A stretch of 64,000 nt of DNA, taken from NCBI RefSeq assembly GCF_900635445.1, contig NZ_LR134117.1, forward strand, positions 3,720,001 to 3,784,000, given 5' to 3'. Source of the DNA: Serratia odorifera (lineage in GTDB: Bacteria; Pseudomonadota; Gammaproteobacteria; Enterobacterales; Enterobacteriaceae). Position numbers and translations under genes: made by a program. This document shows positions 1 through 9,051 of this stretch, one piece after another; the first letter of the stretch is position 1; the number at the start of each line of letters is the position of its first letter. The notes below the pieces were generated by a model, which did no database searches, had not been told where the DNA came from, and worked only from the letters and a program-made list of their open reading frames with translations.

Positions 1-333
1 ACACTGCTATTGCGCGGAGCGCAAACGCCGGGCGAATTGCGGACCCGAACCGCGCGCATGCACGATTTCAGCGACGTCGGCGAGGTTGAACAGCTGTTAC
101 AGCAGTTGACGAGCCGTGAAGACGGGCCGTTGGTGGTGCGGTTGGCACGTGAGCCGGGCAAGCGCGAAAGCCGTTTTATGCACCTGTTCAGCGGCGAGAT
201 TACACCGGTCGAGGAGGTGCAGGAAAGCGTGGATGACAGCATGCTGGGCGAACGGGTCGCGGCACTGGAAGAACAGGTGGCGCTGTTGAAACAGCAACTG
301 CAACAACTGATGGCGCGGAGCGAAAATGAGTAA
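1..333 (+). CDS. yceH: YceH (UPF0502/DUF480) C-terminal part
   Basis: The reading frame is open from the first base of the window, so the gene is cut at its 5' end and only about 110 C-terminal residues are seen. The visible part begins in a winged-helix-like segment (TLLLRGAQTPGELRTRT), continues through REPGKRESRFMHLFSGE, and ends in a short heptad-like coiled coil with VAALEEQVALLKQQLQQL. This is the C-terminal pattern I know from enterobacterial YceH. Its molecular function is unknown. It overlaps the start of mviM by 8 bases (ATGAGTAA), so the two are probably translationally coupled, and the order yceH-mviM-murJ matches E. coli. Confidence 0.88.
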   Translation, partial: TLLLRGAQTPGELRTRTARMHDFSDVGEVEQLLQQLTSREDGPLVVRLAREPGKRESRFMHLFSGEITPVEEVQESVDDSMLGERVAALEEQVALLKQQLQQLMARSENE

Positions 334-1246
334 ATTGCGTATTGGCATGGTCGGGCTGGGTGGGATCGCGCAAAAGGCCTATTTGCCGATCCTGAGCCAG
401 GCGGCGGAATGGCAGCTGGTGGGCGGTTTTTCACCCAATCAGCAGAAAGCGCAGACGGTATGCGACAGCTATCGCATGCGTTGCTTTTCACGCCTGGATG
501 CGCTGGCCGAACAGTGTGATGCGGTGTTTGTTCATAGCAGCACCGCCAGCCATTTTGCCGTGGTGCAACAGCTGTTGCAGCAGGGGGTACACGTTTATGT
601 TGATAAGCCGTTGGCAGAAACGGTGGCGCAAGGTGAACAGCTGATCGAACTTGCCCAGGCGCGTGGCAAGACGCTGATGGTGGGTTTTAACCGCCGTTTC
701 GCCCCGTTGTATCGCCAGTTGAAACAACAAATGCAGCAGCCGACCTCGCTGCGCATGGATAAACACCGCAGCGACAGCGTTGGGCCGCAGGATATGCGCT
801 TTACCCTGCTGGACGACTATTTGCACGTGGTTGACACCGCGCTCTGGCTGGGCGGCGAACAGGCGGTATTGCAAAGCGGCCATTTGCAGGCCACCGCCGC
901 CGGCGAAATGCTGTACGCCGAGCACCACTTCCAGTGTGGTGAGATGTTGATCACCACCAGTATGCACCGCCGGGCGGGCAGCCAGCGCGAAAGCGTACAG
1001 GCGGTAACCGACGGTGCGTGCTATCAGTTGCATGATATGCGTCAGTGGCTGCGAGAAGACGCCCGTGGCATCGTCGAGCAGCCGGTGCCGGGCTGGCAGT
1101 CCACCCTGGCGCAACGCGGCTTTGACGGTGCGGTGCGTCACTTTATCGAGGCGGTAGGCAACCAGAGCGTGCCGGAAACTGCCGGCGAGCAGGGGATCCG
1201 TGCCCAACGCGTTATCGAGCGCCTGCTGCGCGACGCGGCGGCGTAA
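326..1246 (+). CDS. mviM: Gfo/Idh/MocA-family oxidoreductase MviM (YceM)
   Basis: A 306-residue cytoplasmic protein. The N-terminus has a Rossmann nucleotide-binding turn (GLGGIAQ, residues 10-16). The Gfo/Idh/MocA catalytic-site lysine lies in VDKPLAE (Lys94), followed by GFNRRFAPLY near residue 118, which is typical of the family. The C-terminal half has the alpha/beta dimerisation fold expected for these NAD(P)-dependent dehydrogenases. The substrate is not established. It sits between yceH (8-base overlap) and murJ, as in other enterobacteria. No frame damage is seen. Confidence 0.9.
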   Translation: MSKLRIGMVGLGGIAQKAYLPILSQAAEWQLVGGFSPNQQKAQTVCDSYRMRCFSRLDALAEQCDAVFVHSSTASHFAVVQQLLQQGVHVYVDKPLAETVAQGEQLIELAQARGKTLMVGFNRRFAPLYRQLKQQMQQPTSLRMDKHRSDSVGPQDMRFTLLDDYLHVVDTALWLGGEQAVLQSGHLQATAAGEMLYAEHHFQCGEMLITTSMHRRAGSQRESVQAVTDGACYQLHDMRQWLREDARGIVEQPVPGWQSTLAQRGFDGAVRHFIEAVGNQSVPETAGEQGIRAQRVIERLLRDAAA

Positions 1247-1319
1247 GGTAATCCCATGTAACAGTTGGCGGTAGCTATTCTTTGATGGATGCGTAAACTG
1301 AAGCCACTTTATTGACACC

Positions 1320-1350
1320 AACGCCTGCTGCCGCAGGCGTTGATATTTTA
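1320..1350 (+). terminator. Hairpin downstream of mviM
   Basis: AACGCCTG (1320-1327) pairs perfectly with CAGGCGTT (1334-1341) around a 6-base loop and is followed by GATATTTTA. It lies between mviM and murJ. The T-tract is weak, so it may be a partial terminator or attenuator rather than a full stop. It ends 20 bases before the murJ ATG. Confidence 0.45.
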
Positions 1351-1369
1351 CGGTATTATTCAAAACCAC

Positions 1370-2905
1370 ATGAACCTACTAAAATCACTGGCAGCCGTCA
1401 GCTCGATGACGATGTTCTCTCGGGTGCTGGGCTTCGCGCGTGATGCCATCGTGGCACGCGTTTTTGGGGCAGGCATGGCAACGGACGCCTTTTTCGTGGC
1501 GTTCAAGTTACCAACCTGCTGCGGCGCATCTTTGCCGAGGGGGGCTTTTTCGCAGGCTTTCGTGCCGATTTTGGCAGAATACAAGAGTCAACAGGGCGAA
1601 GAAGCGACGCGCACCTTTATTGCCTACGTTTCCGGTCTGTTGACGCTGGTGTTGGCCATCGTGACGGTGGCGGGGATGCTGGCCGCGCCCTGGGTCATTT
1701 TTGTCACCGCGCCGGGCTTTACCGACACGCCGGACAAGTTCGCGCTGACCTCGGCGTTGCTGCGTATTACCTTCCCCTACATTCTGCTGATCTCACTGGC
1801 GTCGCTGGTTGGGGCCATCCTGAATACCTGGAACCGCTTCTCGATACCGGCGTTTGCGCCGACGTTGCTTAACGTCAGCATGATCGGGTTCGCCCTGTTT
1901 GCCGCCCCGTATTTTAACCCGCCGGTGCTGGCGCTGGCGTGGGCGGTGGTGGTTGGCGGTGTGCTGCAACTGGGTTACCAACTGCCACATCTGAAGAAAA
2001 TCGGCATGTTGGTCTTGCCGCGTATCAAGTGGCGTGATGCTGGCGTTTGGCGCGTTATGCGTCAGATGGGGCCGGCGATCCTTGGGGTGTCGGTGAGTCA
2101 GATTTCGCTGATTATTAACACCATCTTTGCCTCGTTTCTGGTGTCCGGTTCGGTGTCATGGATGTATTATGCCGACCGCCTGATGGAGTTCCCTTCCGGC
2201 GTGCTGGGTGTGGCGTTGGGTACCATTCTGTTGCCGTCACTGGCTAAAAGCTTCTCCAGCGGCAACCATGATGAATATTCACGTCTGATGGACTGGGGAC
2301 TGCGCCTGTGCTTCCTGCTGGCGTTGCCTAGCGCTGTGGCGCTGGGCATTCTGGCCAAACCGCTGACGGTCTCCTTGTTCCAGTACGGTAAATTTACCGC
2401 GTTCGACGCGGCGATGACGCAGCGTGCGCTGGTTGCCTATTCGGTCGGTCTGATGGGGTTGATCGTGGTGAAAGTGCTGGCACCGGGCTTCTATTCGCGG
2501 CAAAACATCAAAACACCGGTGAAAATCGCCATTATTACGCTGATCATGACGCAGGTGATGAACCTGGCGTTTATCGGGCCGTTGAAACATGCCGGCCTGT
2601 CCTTGTCCATCGGTCTGGCTGCCTGCCTGAATGCCTCTTTGCTGTACTGGCAGCTGCGCAAACAGGATATCTTCCAGCCGCAGCCAGGCTGGGCGGTGTT
2701 CCTTGCCAAGCTGCTGGTGGCGGTCCTGGTCATGTCGGCGGTGCTGGTGGGCGTGATGTGGTTCATGCCGGCCTGGGATCACGGCAATATGCTGGAACGC
2801 CTATTACGGCTGGCGGTGGTGGTAGTGGCCGGCGTGGTGGCTTACTTCGGCGTACTGGCTGGGTTGGGCTTCCGTCCACGTGACTTTGCCCGCAAAGCGG
2901 CGTAA
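1370..2905 (+). CDS. murJ: Lipid II flippase MurJ (MviN), with a compensated double indel
   Basis: This is the inner-membrane MOP-superfamily flippase that exports lipid II for peptidoglycan synthesis. I start it at the ATG giving MNLLKSLAAVSSMTMFSRVLG, the family N-terminus. An upstream TTG at 1340 falls in a hairpin. The length, about 511 residues, is normal, and many hydrophobic helices run to the C-terminus. Residues ~47-57 are garbled (PTCCGASLPR). Restoring one A near 1513 and removing one G from the 6-G run at 1539-1544 gives the conserved PNLLRRIFAEG, so a -1 and a +1 error cancel. That segment carries charged residues important in the family, so the printed protein would probably not work. 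The gene is essential in E. coli. Confidence 0.95.
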   Translation: MNLLKSLAAVSSMTMFSRVLGFARDAIVARVFGAGMATDAFFVAFKLPTCCGASLPRGAFSQAFVPILAEYKSQQGEEATRTFIAYVSGLLTLVLAIVTVAGMLAAPWVIFVTAPGFTDTPDKFALTSALLRITFPYILLISLASLVGAILNTWNRFSIPAFAPTLLNVSMIGFALFAAPYFNPPVLALAWAVVVGGVLQLGYQLPHLKKIGMLVLPRIKWRDAGVWRVMRQMGPAILGVSVSQISLIINTIFASFLVSGSVSWMYYADRLMEFPSGVLGVALGTILLPSLAKSFSSGNHDEYSRLMDWGLRLCFLLALPSAVALGILAKPLTVSLFQYGKFTAFDAAMTQRALVAYSVGLMGLIVVKVLAPGFYSRQNIKTPVKIAIITLIMTQVMNLAFIGPLKHAGLSLSIGLAACLNASLLYWQLRKQDIFQPQPGWAVFLAKLLVAVLVMSAVLVGVMWFMPAWDHGNMLERLLRLAVVVVAGVVAYFGVLAGLGFRPRDFARKAA

Positions 2906-2920
2906 CGGGGCAGCAGATGC

Positions 2921-2949
2921 AAAAAGGGTCGCCTTGGCGACCCTTTTTT
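2921..2949. terminator. Bidirectional terminator between murJ and argS
   Basis: GGGTCGC (2926-2932), loop CTTG and GCGACCC (2937-2943) form a strong stem flanked by AAAAA on the left and TTTTTT on the right. It can therefore terminate the convergent murJ and argS transcripts. Confidence 0.85.
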
Positions 2950-2966
2950 ATTGCCGATGGGCGGCG

Positions 2967-4699
2967 TTACATGCGTTCGACGGTGTCGATACCCAGCGTA
3001 TCCAGGCCGGTTTTCAGCGTCTTGGCAGTGAGCAACGCCAGCTTCAAACGGCTCTGACGCGCTGCTTCGCTGTCGGCGTTCAAAATCTGGCAATGTTCAT
3101 AGAAGCTGGAGAACAGGCCGGCAACATCGTACAGATAGCTACACATCACGTGAGGTGTGCCTTCGCGCGCCACCACGGTGAGGGTTTCCTCAAACTGCAG
3201 CAGACGGGTTGCCAGCGCAATTTCACGCTCTTCGGTCATCACCAGTGGCAGCGTCAGCGCGTTTTCATCGACGCCGGCACGTTTGAACACCGAAGCCACG
3301 CGGGTATAGGCGTACTGCATGTAAGGGGCGGTGTTACCTTCGAACGACAGCATGTTATCCCAGTCAAAGATATAGTCGGTGGTGCGACTTTTTGACAGGT
3401 CGGCATATTTCACCGCGCCGATGCCGACGGCATTGACGACCTTGTTCAGTTCGTCGGCAGGCATGTCCGGGTTCTTTTCGGCGATCAGCTTCGCCGCGCG
3501 CTCAATGGCTTCATCCAGCAGGTCGGACAGCTTGATGGTGCCGCCTGAGCGGGTCTTGAACGGCTTGCCGTCCTTGCCCAGCATCATGCCGAACATATGG
3601 TGTTCCAGCGAGACGGAGTCCGGCACGTATCCGGCCTTGCGTACGATGGTCCAGGCCTGCATCAGATGCTGATGCTGGCGGGAGTCGATGTAGTAGAGCA
3701 CCCGATCGGCACCCAGTGTCTCATAACGGTATTTGGCGCAGGCGATATCGGTGGTGGTATACAGGTAACCGCCGTCTTTCTTCTGGATGATGACGCCCAT
3801 CGGCTCGCCATCCTTGTTTTTGTATTCGTCCAGGAACACCACGGTCGCGCCTTCGCTTTCCACCGCCAGCCCTTTGGCTTTCAAATCCTCAACGATGCCA
3901 GGCAGCATGGCGTTGTACAGGCTTTCGCCCATTACGTCGTCTTCGGTCAGGGTAACGTTAAGACGGTTGTAGACCAGTTGGTTCTGCGCCATGGTGATGT
4001 TGACCAGCTTGCGCCACATGCCGAGGCAGTATTGATCGCCGCCTTGCAGCTTGACCACGTAGCCACGGGCGCGTTCGGCGAACTGTGCATCTTCGTCGTA
4101 GTGTTTCTTTGCTTCACGATAAAACTGTTCCAGATCGGACAGGCCCATTTCGCTGGCGTTTTCGTTCTGCATTTTTTTCCAGGTAGGCAATCAGCATGCC
4201 GAACTGGGTGCCCCAGTCGCCGACGTGGTTTGCCCGGATCACCTTGTGTCCGAGGAACTCCTGGGTACGAGCAGCCGCGTCACCAATGATAGTGGAGCGC
4301 ACGTGGCCGACATGCATCTCTTTGGCGACGTTTGGCGCCGAGTAGTCGATGACGATGGTTTGTGGCTCGACCGGCGCAATGCCCAGTTTCGGCGCACGCA
4401 ATGCGGCGTCGGCATGTTGTGCCACCCAGGCTGGGGTCAGGAAGATATTGATAAAGCCCGGGCCGGCGATTTCTACTTTAGTGGCGATATCGCCAAGATC
4501 CAGCAGTTGCACCACTTTTTCTGCCAGTTGTCGCGGGGGGCATGCCGAGTTTTTTCGCAACGGACATGACGCCGTTAGCCTGATAATCACCAAACTGCGC
4601 CTTGGCGGACTGACGAACCTGAGCTTCGCAATCGGCGGGTGCGCCTGCGGCAATCAGCGCCTGGCTGACTTTTTCTGAGAGAAGAGCCTGAATATTCAC
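2967..4699 (-). CDS. argS: Arginyl-tRNA synthetase ArgS, two frame breaks
   Basis: Class I aminoacyl-tRNA synthetase that charges tRNA-Arg with arginine. The corrected protein is 576 residues, close to the E. coli length. It has the N-terminal tRNA-recognition domain, the HIGH-type motif HVGH after SAPNVAKEM, and the C-terminal anticodon-binding domain ending in LGIDTVERM. The frame breaks twice as printed. There is an extra base in the 6-G run at 4535-4540 (normal sequence KKLGMPPRQLAEKV) and another in the 7-T run at 4172-4178 (normal IAYLEKMQNENASE). Removing one base at each restores the gene. argS is essential, so these are very probably sequence errors. It is convergent with murJ. Confidence 0.95.
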
Positions 4700-4922
4700 C
4701 GGGATACCTTAAATGACGAACGAGGGTCGCGCACTGCGCCCCTCCGGAAAACAGCCTGTAATTGTACCCGATTGCAGGCGCCGCGTCAGCAGTTGGCGCG
4801 GATTGAAGCCGAGGAAAACCTGATGCACAGCCGCAAGGCGTTACCCACGGCTTTGGCGAGTGGGCGAACGGAGATTAAGTAAGCAAAGTAGGGGAGGGTA
4901 AAACAAAAAACGAATGGAGGGG

Positions 4923-5042
4923 TTAATGCTTTTTATTGCGACGATTCGCATCCAGGCTGCTGGTGCGACGTGTTTTAAAATGGCGATAAATGGCGTAAGC
5001 GGCAATAACAATCAATATTGCGGATAACGTTAAAAGGAACAT
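4923..5042 (-). CDS. Putative small single-pass membrane protein (39 aa)
   Basis: A 39-codon ORF starts MFLLTLSAILIVIAAYAIY and ends in a basic tail rich in Arg, Lys and Asn. Residues 2-19 form one plausible membrane helix, and the positive tail predicts a cytoplasmic C-terminus. A weak AGAG ribosome-binding motif lies about 10 bases upstream. Codon choice looks like the neighbouring genes. It sits alone between argS and yecM. I do not recognise the family, and function is unknown. The hydrophobic-then-basic pattern argues against chance, but conservation has not been tested. Confidence 0.5.
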   Translation of the reverse strand: MFLLTLSAILIVIAAYAIYRHFKTRRTSSLDANRRNKKH

Positions 5043-5528
5043 GATAATTTATCTCTGTTATAACATTTTCCCAAAATAGCTTAATTATTTGCATGAAGCA
5101 ATTCGTGACAATTTATTTAAGATAAGTCTCAGGTGACTGGCCTTGAAGGCTGATTTAAAACAATGACATGGGTAATGATTTGCTTATTATTCCATCTGTT
5201 GCGTTGTTGGTAATGCGCATTGTTAATGCATCATTGTTTTTTTGTGTTGCAGTCACTCGCTAATGGCAGAATTACACGTCATTTGGTTATTAACTTATGA
5301 TCTTAATTTTTGGTTTGGGGAAATTATTGGCATGCGAAAAATCCTAAAAAAACAAATTAACGCACAAAAGTTTAACGTTACTGAAATTGATTAGCCATAT
5401 AGCATATCGAGTCTGTTCTTTTATCTCATCATACAATGATGAATTTAATATGGCCGAACGTGGCGGTCGGCGCGCTGCCAGTGTAAATTATGCCGTTTGC
5501 AATGTGGTTGTGTTGTCGCAGGAGCTTT
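5043..5528. other. AT-rich intergenic stretch before yecM
   Basis: This stretch is clearly richer in A and T than its surroundings, and I see no convincing gene in it. A 20-codon ORF at 5332-5394 follows a GGGGA motif but is too short to support. The last bases hold the yecM ribosome-binding site (AGGAGC, 5520-5525). Promoters for yecM and the small ORF on the minus strand presumably lie here, but no clear -35/-10 pair stands out. Confidence 0.4.
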
Positions 5529-6093
5529 ATGACCAATTTATCCGCTATCGCCGAGCTGGGCGACCTGGTGCTGGATCTGCCGCGTTTTGAGCAGGCGCTG
5601 GCGCAATTTGCCGAAAAACTGCATCTCGATCTGTCGCAGTTTACTGCCGATCATATTTCGCTACGTTGCCACCAGCAGGCCACCGCCGAACGCTGGCGGC
5701 GGGGATTGCTGCAATGCGGCACTCTGATCTCCGAGGCGATGATTAATGGCCGACCGATCTGCCTGTTCAGTCTGGCAGAACCGCTGTCGGTGGGGGCCGT
5801 GGCGCATTGACTGCATCGAGTTGCCGTATCCCGGTGAGAAGCGTTACCCGCATGAAGGCTGGGAACATGTGGAACTGGCGCTTGGCGGCGATCCGCAGAC
5901 GCTGTACGCGCGCGCGCTGGCGCTGTTGCCGGATCAGGCGCTGTTGGCACCGGGCATCAAACTCAAGCAGAGTTCGCCAAAAGGCCAAGGCGAACGCTTG
6001 CCAAATCCAACGTTGGCGATCACCGATGGCAGCGTAACCATCAAATTCCATCCTTATACGTTGCGTGAGATTGTCGCCAGCGAAGGTGCCTAG
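5529..6093 (+). CDS. yecM: YecM, VOC-superfamily putative metalloprotein; one frame break
   Basis: The corrected product is about 187 residues, starting MTNLSAIAELGDLVLDLP and ending TLREIVASEGA, and it matches enterobacterial YecM, a glyoxalase-fold (VOC) protein with an inferred metal site but no proven reaction. Candidate ligand-bearing segments are DHISLRC, EGWEHVELAL and TIKFHPYTL. The start is set by AGGAGC 3 bases upstream. The frame breaks at the 5-G run 5793-5797. With one G removed the text reads SVGPWRIDCIELPYPG, as expected. In E. coli yecM also neighbours argS. It overlaps the next gene tail-to-tail by 4 bases. Confidence 0.88.
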
Positions 6094-7238
6094 CCCATCA
6101 GCGCTTGCACGGCGTTGGACATACGCTGCAACGCGCGTTGCAGCAAGGCACGCTGGCAGGCGAAATTGAGCCGCACAAATCGTCGATCGCCAAACTCCAG
6201 GCCGGGGCTCAAGCCGACGCCGGCCTGTTCAAAAAATGCATGTGGGTTGTCGACCGGCAGCCCGCTGCAATCGATCCAGGCCAGATAAGTCGCTTCCACC
6301 GGCTGCAACTGCAAACCGGGCAGGGCAGTGATGCACGCCATCACCAAATCACGGTTACCACGCAGATAGTCTAGCTGGGCGTCTAGCCATGGCTGGCCGT
6401 GGCAATAGGCCGCCTGGGCCGCCACCAGTGCCAGCACGTCGACCTCCGGCACAATGCCGCGACGTTCACGACACAGCGCGCGCCGTAACTCGCTATTGGG
6501 CACGATGGCCATTGACGCCCCCAGCCCGGCGATATTGAAGGTTTTAGACGGTGACATCAGGGTTATGCTGCGCTGCGCCGCATCCTCATTCAGCGTGGCA
6601 AAGGGGATGTGCTGCAAGCCGGGCTCGAGCAACAGATCGCAATGGATTTCGTCGGAGCAGACGATCAACTGGTGCGCTTGTGCAAATTGCTGCTGCGCCA
6701 GTAGCTCATTGCGGCGATAAACCGTGCCGCCGGGGTTGTGCGGATTACACAGCAACAAGAGCTTTTCCCGCCCGTTCAATTGACTGGCTGCGGAGGACAA
6801 ATCCGGTAGCCAGCGCTGCGCGCGCAGTTGCATGGGGATGGAGAGTTGGCGGCAGCCGGCAAATGCCGCCGCTTTGCGAAACGGTGGATAAATTGGCGCC
6901 GGAGCCAGCGTGCCGGCGTCTGCATCGGTAAAGGCACGTACGCACAGGTTCAGCCCACACACCAGACCGGGCAAAAAAATCAGCCATTCGGGCTTGATGT
7001 GCCAGCTATAGCGCTCTACCATGCGCCGGATAAAAACCTCAATAAGAACAGGGGAAGGATGGCTGTAGCCGAATACGCCGTGGGCGACCCGCTGTTGCAG
7101 CGCGTCGATCACCGCCGGCGGGGAGCGAAAATCACTGTCGGCAACCCACAGCGGAATAATGTCGCGATCGTGATATCTGTCCCACTTAACGCTTTCACTG
7201 TGACTGCGGTCTACCCATTGATCAAAATTGAATGCCAT
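6090..7238 (-). CDS. PLP-dependent aminotransferase, MalY/PatB-type cystathionine beta-lyase
   Basis: A 382-residue fold-type I PLP enzyme of the MalY/PatB branch, which cleaves cystathionine or cysteine S-conjugates to thiol, pyruvate and ammonia. Visible hallmarks are PLWVADSDF near the N-terminus, LLLCNPHNPGGTVY (aromatic-cofactor loop), CSDEIHCDLLL with the cofactor-binding Asp, and MSPSKTFNIAGL, whose lysine is the Schiff-base residue. The C-terminal domain ends in RFVRLNFACQR, with the carboxylate-binding Arg. The precise substrate cannot be told. It is transcribed away from cutC across a shared intergenic region, and its end overlaps yecM. Confidence 0.85.
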   Translation of the reverse strand: MAFNFDQWVDRSHSESVKWDRYHDRDIIPLWVADSDFRSPPAVIDALQQRVAHGVFGYSHPSPVLIEVFIRRMVERYSWHIKPEWLIFLPGLVCGLNLCVRAFTDADAGTLAPAPIYPPFRKAAAFAGCRQLSIPMQLRAQRWLPDLSSAASQLNGREKLLLLCNPHNPGGTVYRRNELLAQQQFAQAHQLIVCSDEIHCDLLLEPGLQHIPFATLNEDAAQRSITLMSPSKTFNIAGLGASMAIVPNSELRRALCRERRGIVPEVDVLALVAAQAAYCHGQPWLDAQLDYLRGNRDLVMACITALPGLQLQPVEATYLAWIDCSGLPVDNPHAFFEQAGVGLSPGLEFGDRRFVRLNFACQRALLQRALQRMSNAVQALMG

Positions 7239-7339
7239 AGTTATCTCCTGAACCGTTTCAATATTGATGCTTTGAGCCTAGGCGAGAAGTCTGGTGCTTA
7301 ACAACCGTTGTGTTATTTGGCCGTCATCTGGGGGTGACA

Positions 7340-8098
7340 ATGATTAAACTGGAAGTTTGTTGCTATAGCGTAGATTGCGCACTGACGGCTGAACGGGCAG
7401 GCGCCGATCGTATTGAACTCTGTGCCAGTCAGAGCGAGGGCGGTCTGACGCCAAGCTACGGTTCCCTGTTGTTGGCGCGTGAACGGCTGAGTATTCCGGT
7501 ACATCCGATCGTTCGTCCGCGCGCAGGCGATTTCTGCTACGGCGCGGTAGACTTTGCCGTGATGAAAAGCGATATCTCATTGATGCGTGACATGGGATTC
7601 GCCGGCGTGGTGGTGGGGATGCTCGACGAAGAAGGGCATATCGATCTGCGGCGGATGCAGGAGATCGTGTCGCTGAGCGGTGATATGGCGGTGACCTTCC
7701 ACCGTGCCTTCGACATGTGCCAGAACCCGATGACCGCACTGGCGCAACTTACCGATCTTGGTATTGCGCGTATTCTGACCTCTGGCCAGCAACAAAATGC
7801 CGAACTGGGGTTGCCGCTGCTGCGTGATTTGCAGCAGGCCAGTCAGGGGCCGGTGATTATGGCCGGTGCCGGGGTGCGATTGAGCAATCTGCACAAGTTT
7901 GTCGATATCGGCATTCGGGAACTGCACAGTTCGTCTGGCCATACCGTGCCGTCGACCATGCGCTACCGCAAGGCGGGGGTGACCATGTGCGCCGATAATG
8001 AATTTGACGAATTCAGCCATTATTGCGTGGATGGCGAGATGGTCGAGGCGATGAAGAATGCGCTGGCGCTGGTTGATCCGATGGCGCAAAGCGCCTAG
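7340..8098 (+). CDS. cutC: CutC family protein
   Basis: A TIM-barrel protein of 252 residues starting MIKLEVCCYSVDCALTAE. It is linked historically to copper homeostasis, though the enzymatic role is unproven. Conserved CutC stretches include GADRIELCASQSEGGLTPSYG, VHPIVRPRAGDFCY, VTFHRAFDM, RILTSGQQ, IMAGAGVR and ELHSSSG. I use ATG 7340 because MIKLE is the usual N-terminus. The frame runs 10 codons further up but lacks a ribosome site. The neighbourhood (argS, yecM, cutC) is conserved with E. coli. Confidence 0.93.
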   Translation: MIKLEVCCYSVDCALTAERAGADRIELCASQSEGGLTPSYGSLLLARERLSIPVHPIVRPRAGDFCYGAVDFAVMKSDISLMRDMGFAGVVVGMLDEEGHIDLRRMQEIVSLSGDMAVTFHRAFDMCQNPMTALAQLTDLGIARILTSGQQQNAELGLPLLRDLQQASQGPVIMAGAGVRLSNLHKFVDIGIRELHSSSGHTVPSTMRYRKAGVTMCADNEFDEFSHYCVDGEMVEAMKNALALVDPMAQSA

Positions 8099-8160
8099 TG
8101 CGTCGGTGGTTGCTCTTCTGGCTCGTTAAAATCTCCTTTCGTCCGTGTCTCCATACATCA

Positions 8161-8187
8161 GCCCCGACCTTCTGGTCGGGGCTTTTT
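8161..8187 (+). terminator. Rho-independent terminator after cutC
   Basis: GCCCCGACC, loop TTCT and GGTCGGGGC form a perfect 9-bp stem followed by TTTTTT. It lies 60 bases past the cutC stop and before the HPP-family gene. This argues that the downstream gene starts at 8286, not further upstream. Confidence 0.92.
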
Positions 8188-8285
8188 TGCGCATTCAGCC
8201 CTGGCATGGCAGGCAAGAGAGCAACCCGCCACGGTCGTGTGATATATTTGCTGCCGAAACGTTAATTTTATTATTGTCAGGTAGC

Positions 8286-8999
8286 ATGATTAACCCGTTA
8301 GTTAAGCAGTTGAAGATTGGATGCGCGCGCCTATGGCCGCACCCGTTGGGCGTAGGAAAAAAGGAGATGCTGATCTCCGGTTGCGGCGCCGGTTTAGGAT
8401 TAATGATTACCGGCTGGATCAGCCATTGGATGCTGGGGGAGGCCAACTTATGGTTTATCGCGCCGATGGGCGCCTCTGCGGTATTGCTGTTTGGCGTGCC
8501 GGGTAGTCCATTGGCTCAGCCGTGGTCAATCGTTGGTGGCAACCTGGTGGCGGCGACGGTGGGGGTCAGCGTCGGCGTGCCGATCGCCGATCCCGGTATC
8601 GCCTGCGGCGTTGCAGTGGGCATCGCCATTGTGCTGATGTTCAAACTGCGCTGTTTGCATCCGCCGAGCGGGGCAGTGGCGTTGACGGCGATCCTCGGCG
8701 GGCCGACGGTGCATCAGTTGGGCTACGGCTTTGTGTTGACCCCGGTGTTGCTCAATTCCGTGTTGCTGGCGCTGCTGGCACTGGTGTTCAACAATCTGGC
8801 GGGTCGACGCTATCCGCATGCGTTGGCCGACACGGAGGCCAAACCGGAACCGCTACCGATTGACGTACCGATCACCCGCGCAGATCTGCATGTCGCGCTG
8901 ATGGACGGCGAGTTTCTCGATATTGACGAAGACGACCTGCAGGAAATATTGCAGCGGGCGGAACGCGCTGCCCAACAGCGATTGGCCATGCGACCTTAA
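8286..8999 (+). CDS. HPP family membrane protein
   Basis: A 237-residue protein with several hydrophobic helices (GLGLMITGWISHWML, LWFIAPMGASAVLLFG, GVAVGIAIVLMF, PVLLNSVLLALLALVF) and the family signature LRCLHPPSGAVALTA, which contains the naming HPP. Some HPP proteins have been linked to nitrite transport in chloroplasts and cyanobacteria. The bacterial role here is unknown. The C-terminal ~60 residues are acidic and probably cytoplasmic (EFLDIDEDDLQEIL). The ATG at 8286 has CAGG just upstream and lies beyond the cutC terminator. Confidence 0.85.
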   Translation: MINPLVKQLKIGCARLWPHPLGVGKKEMLISGCGAGLGLMITGWISHWMLGEANLWFIAPMGASAVLLFGVPGSPLAQPWSIVGGNLVAATVGVSVGVPIADPGIACGVAVGIAIVLMFKLRCLHPPSGAVALTAILGGPTVHQLGYGFVLTPVLLNSVLLALLALVFNNLAGRRYPHALADTEAKPEPLPIDVPITRADLHVALMDGEFLDIDEDDLQEILQRAERAAQQRLAMRP

Positions 9000-9006
9000 A
9001 CGCTAA

Positions 9007-9034
9007 CCAAACGGCCGCGTCGGCGGCCGTTTGG
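9007..9034. terminator. Hairpin between the HPP gene and cmoB
   Basis: CCAAACGGCCG (9007-9017) pairs perfectly with CGGCCGTTTGG (9024-9034) around CGTCGG. It lies between two convergent genes. The nearest T-tract on the plus strand (TTTTTT) is 14 bases further on, so the termination mode is uncertain. Confidence 0.5.
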
Positions 9035-9051
9035 CAACCTGGCGAGCTTTT

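Noticed and set aside
488..1369. 293-codon minus-strand frame over mviM
   Set aside because: Antisense to a clear Gfo/Idh/MocA gene, with a His/Gln/Arg-rich composition typical of shadow frames.
1340..1369. Alternative TTG start of murJ ten codons upstream
   Set aside because: It falls in the mviM hairpin and adds residues not found in MurJ proteins.
4535..4540. Programmed frameshifting in argS or ruvC homopolymers as a regulatory device
   Set aside because: The runs lack slippery-site context with downstream structure, and similar breaks occur in many unrelated genes, so error is the simpler cause.
5332..5394. 20-codon ORF (MRKILKKQ...) with GGGGA upstream
   Set aside because: Too short and lysine-rich in an AT-rich gap. 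Nothing beyond the start motif supports it.
8996..9051. Basic 19-residue C-terminal extension of CmoB
   Set aside because: Caused by an extra base in the run 9058-9062. The normal end LIARKP is present in the other frame.
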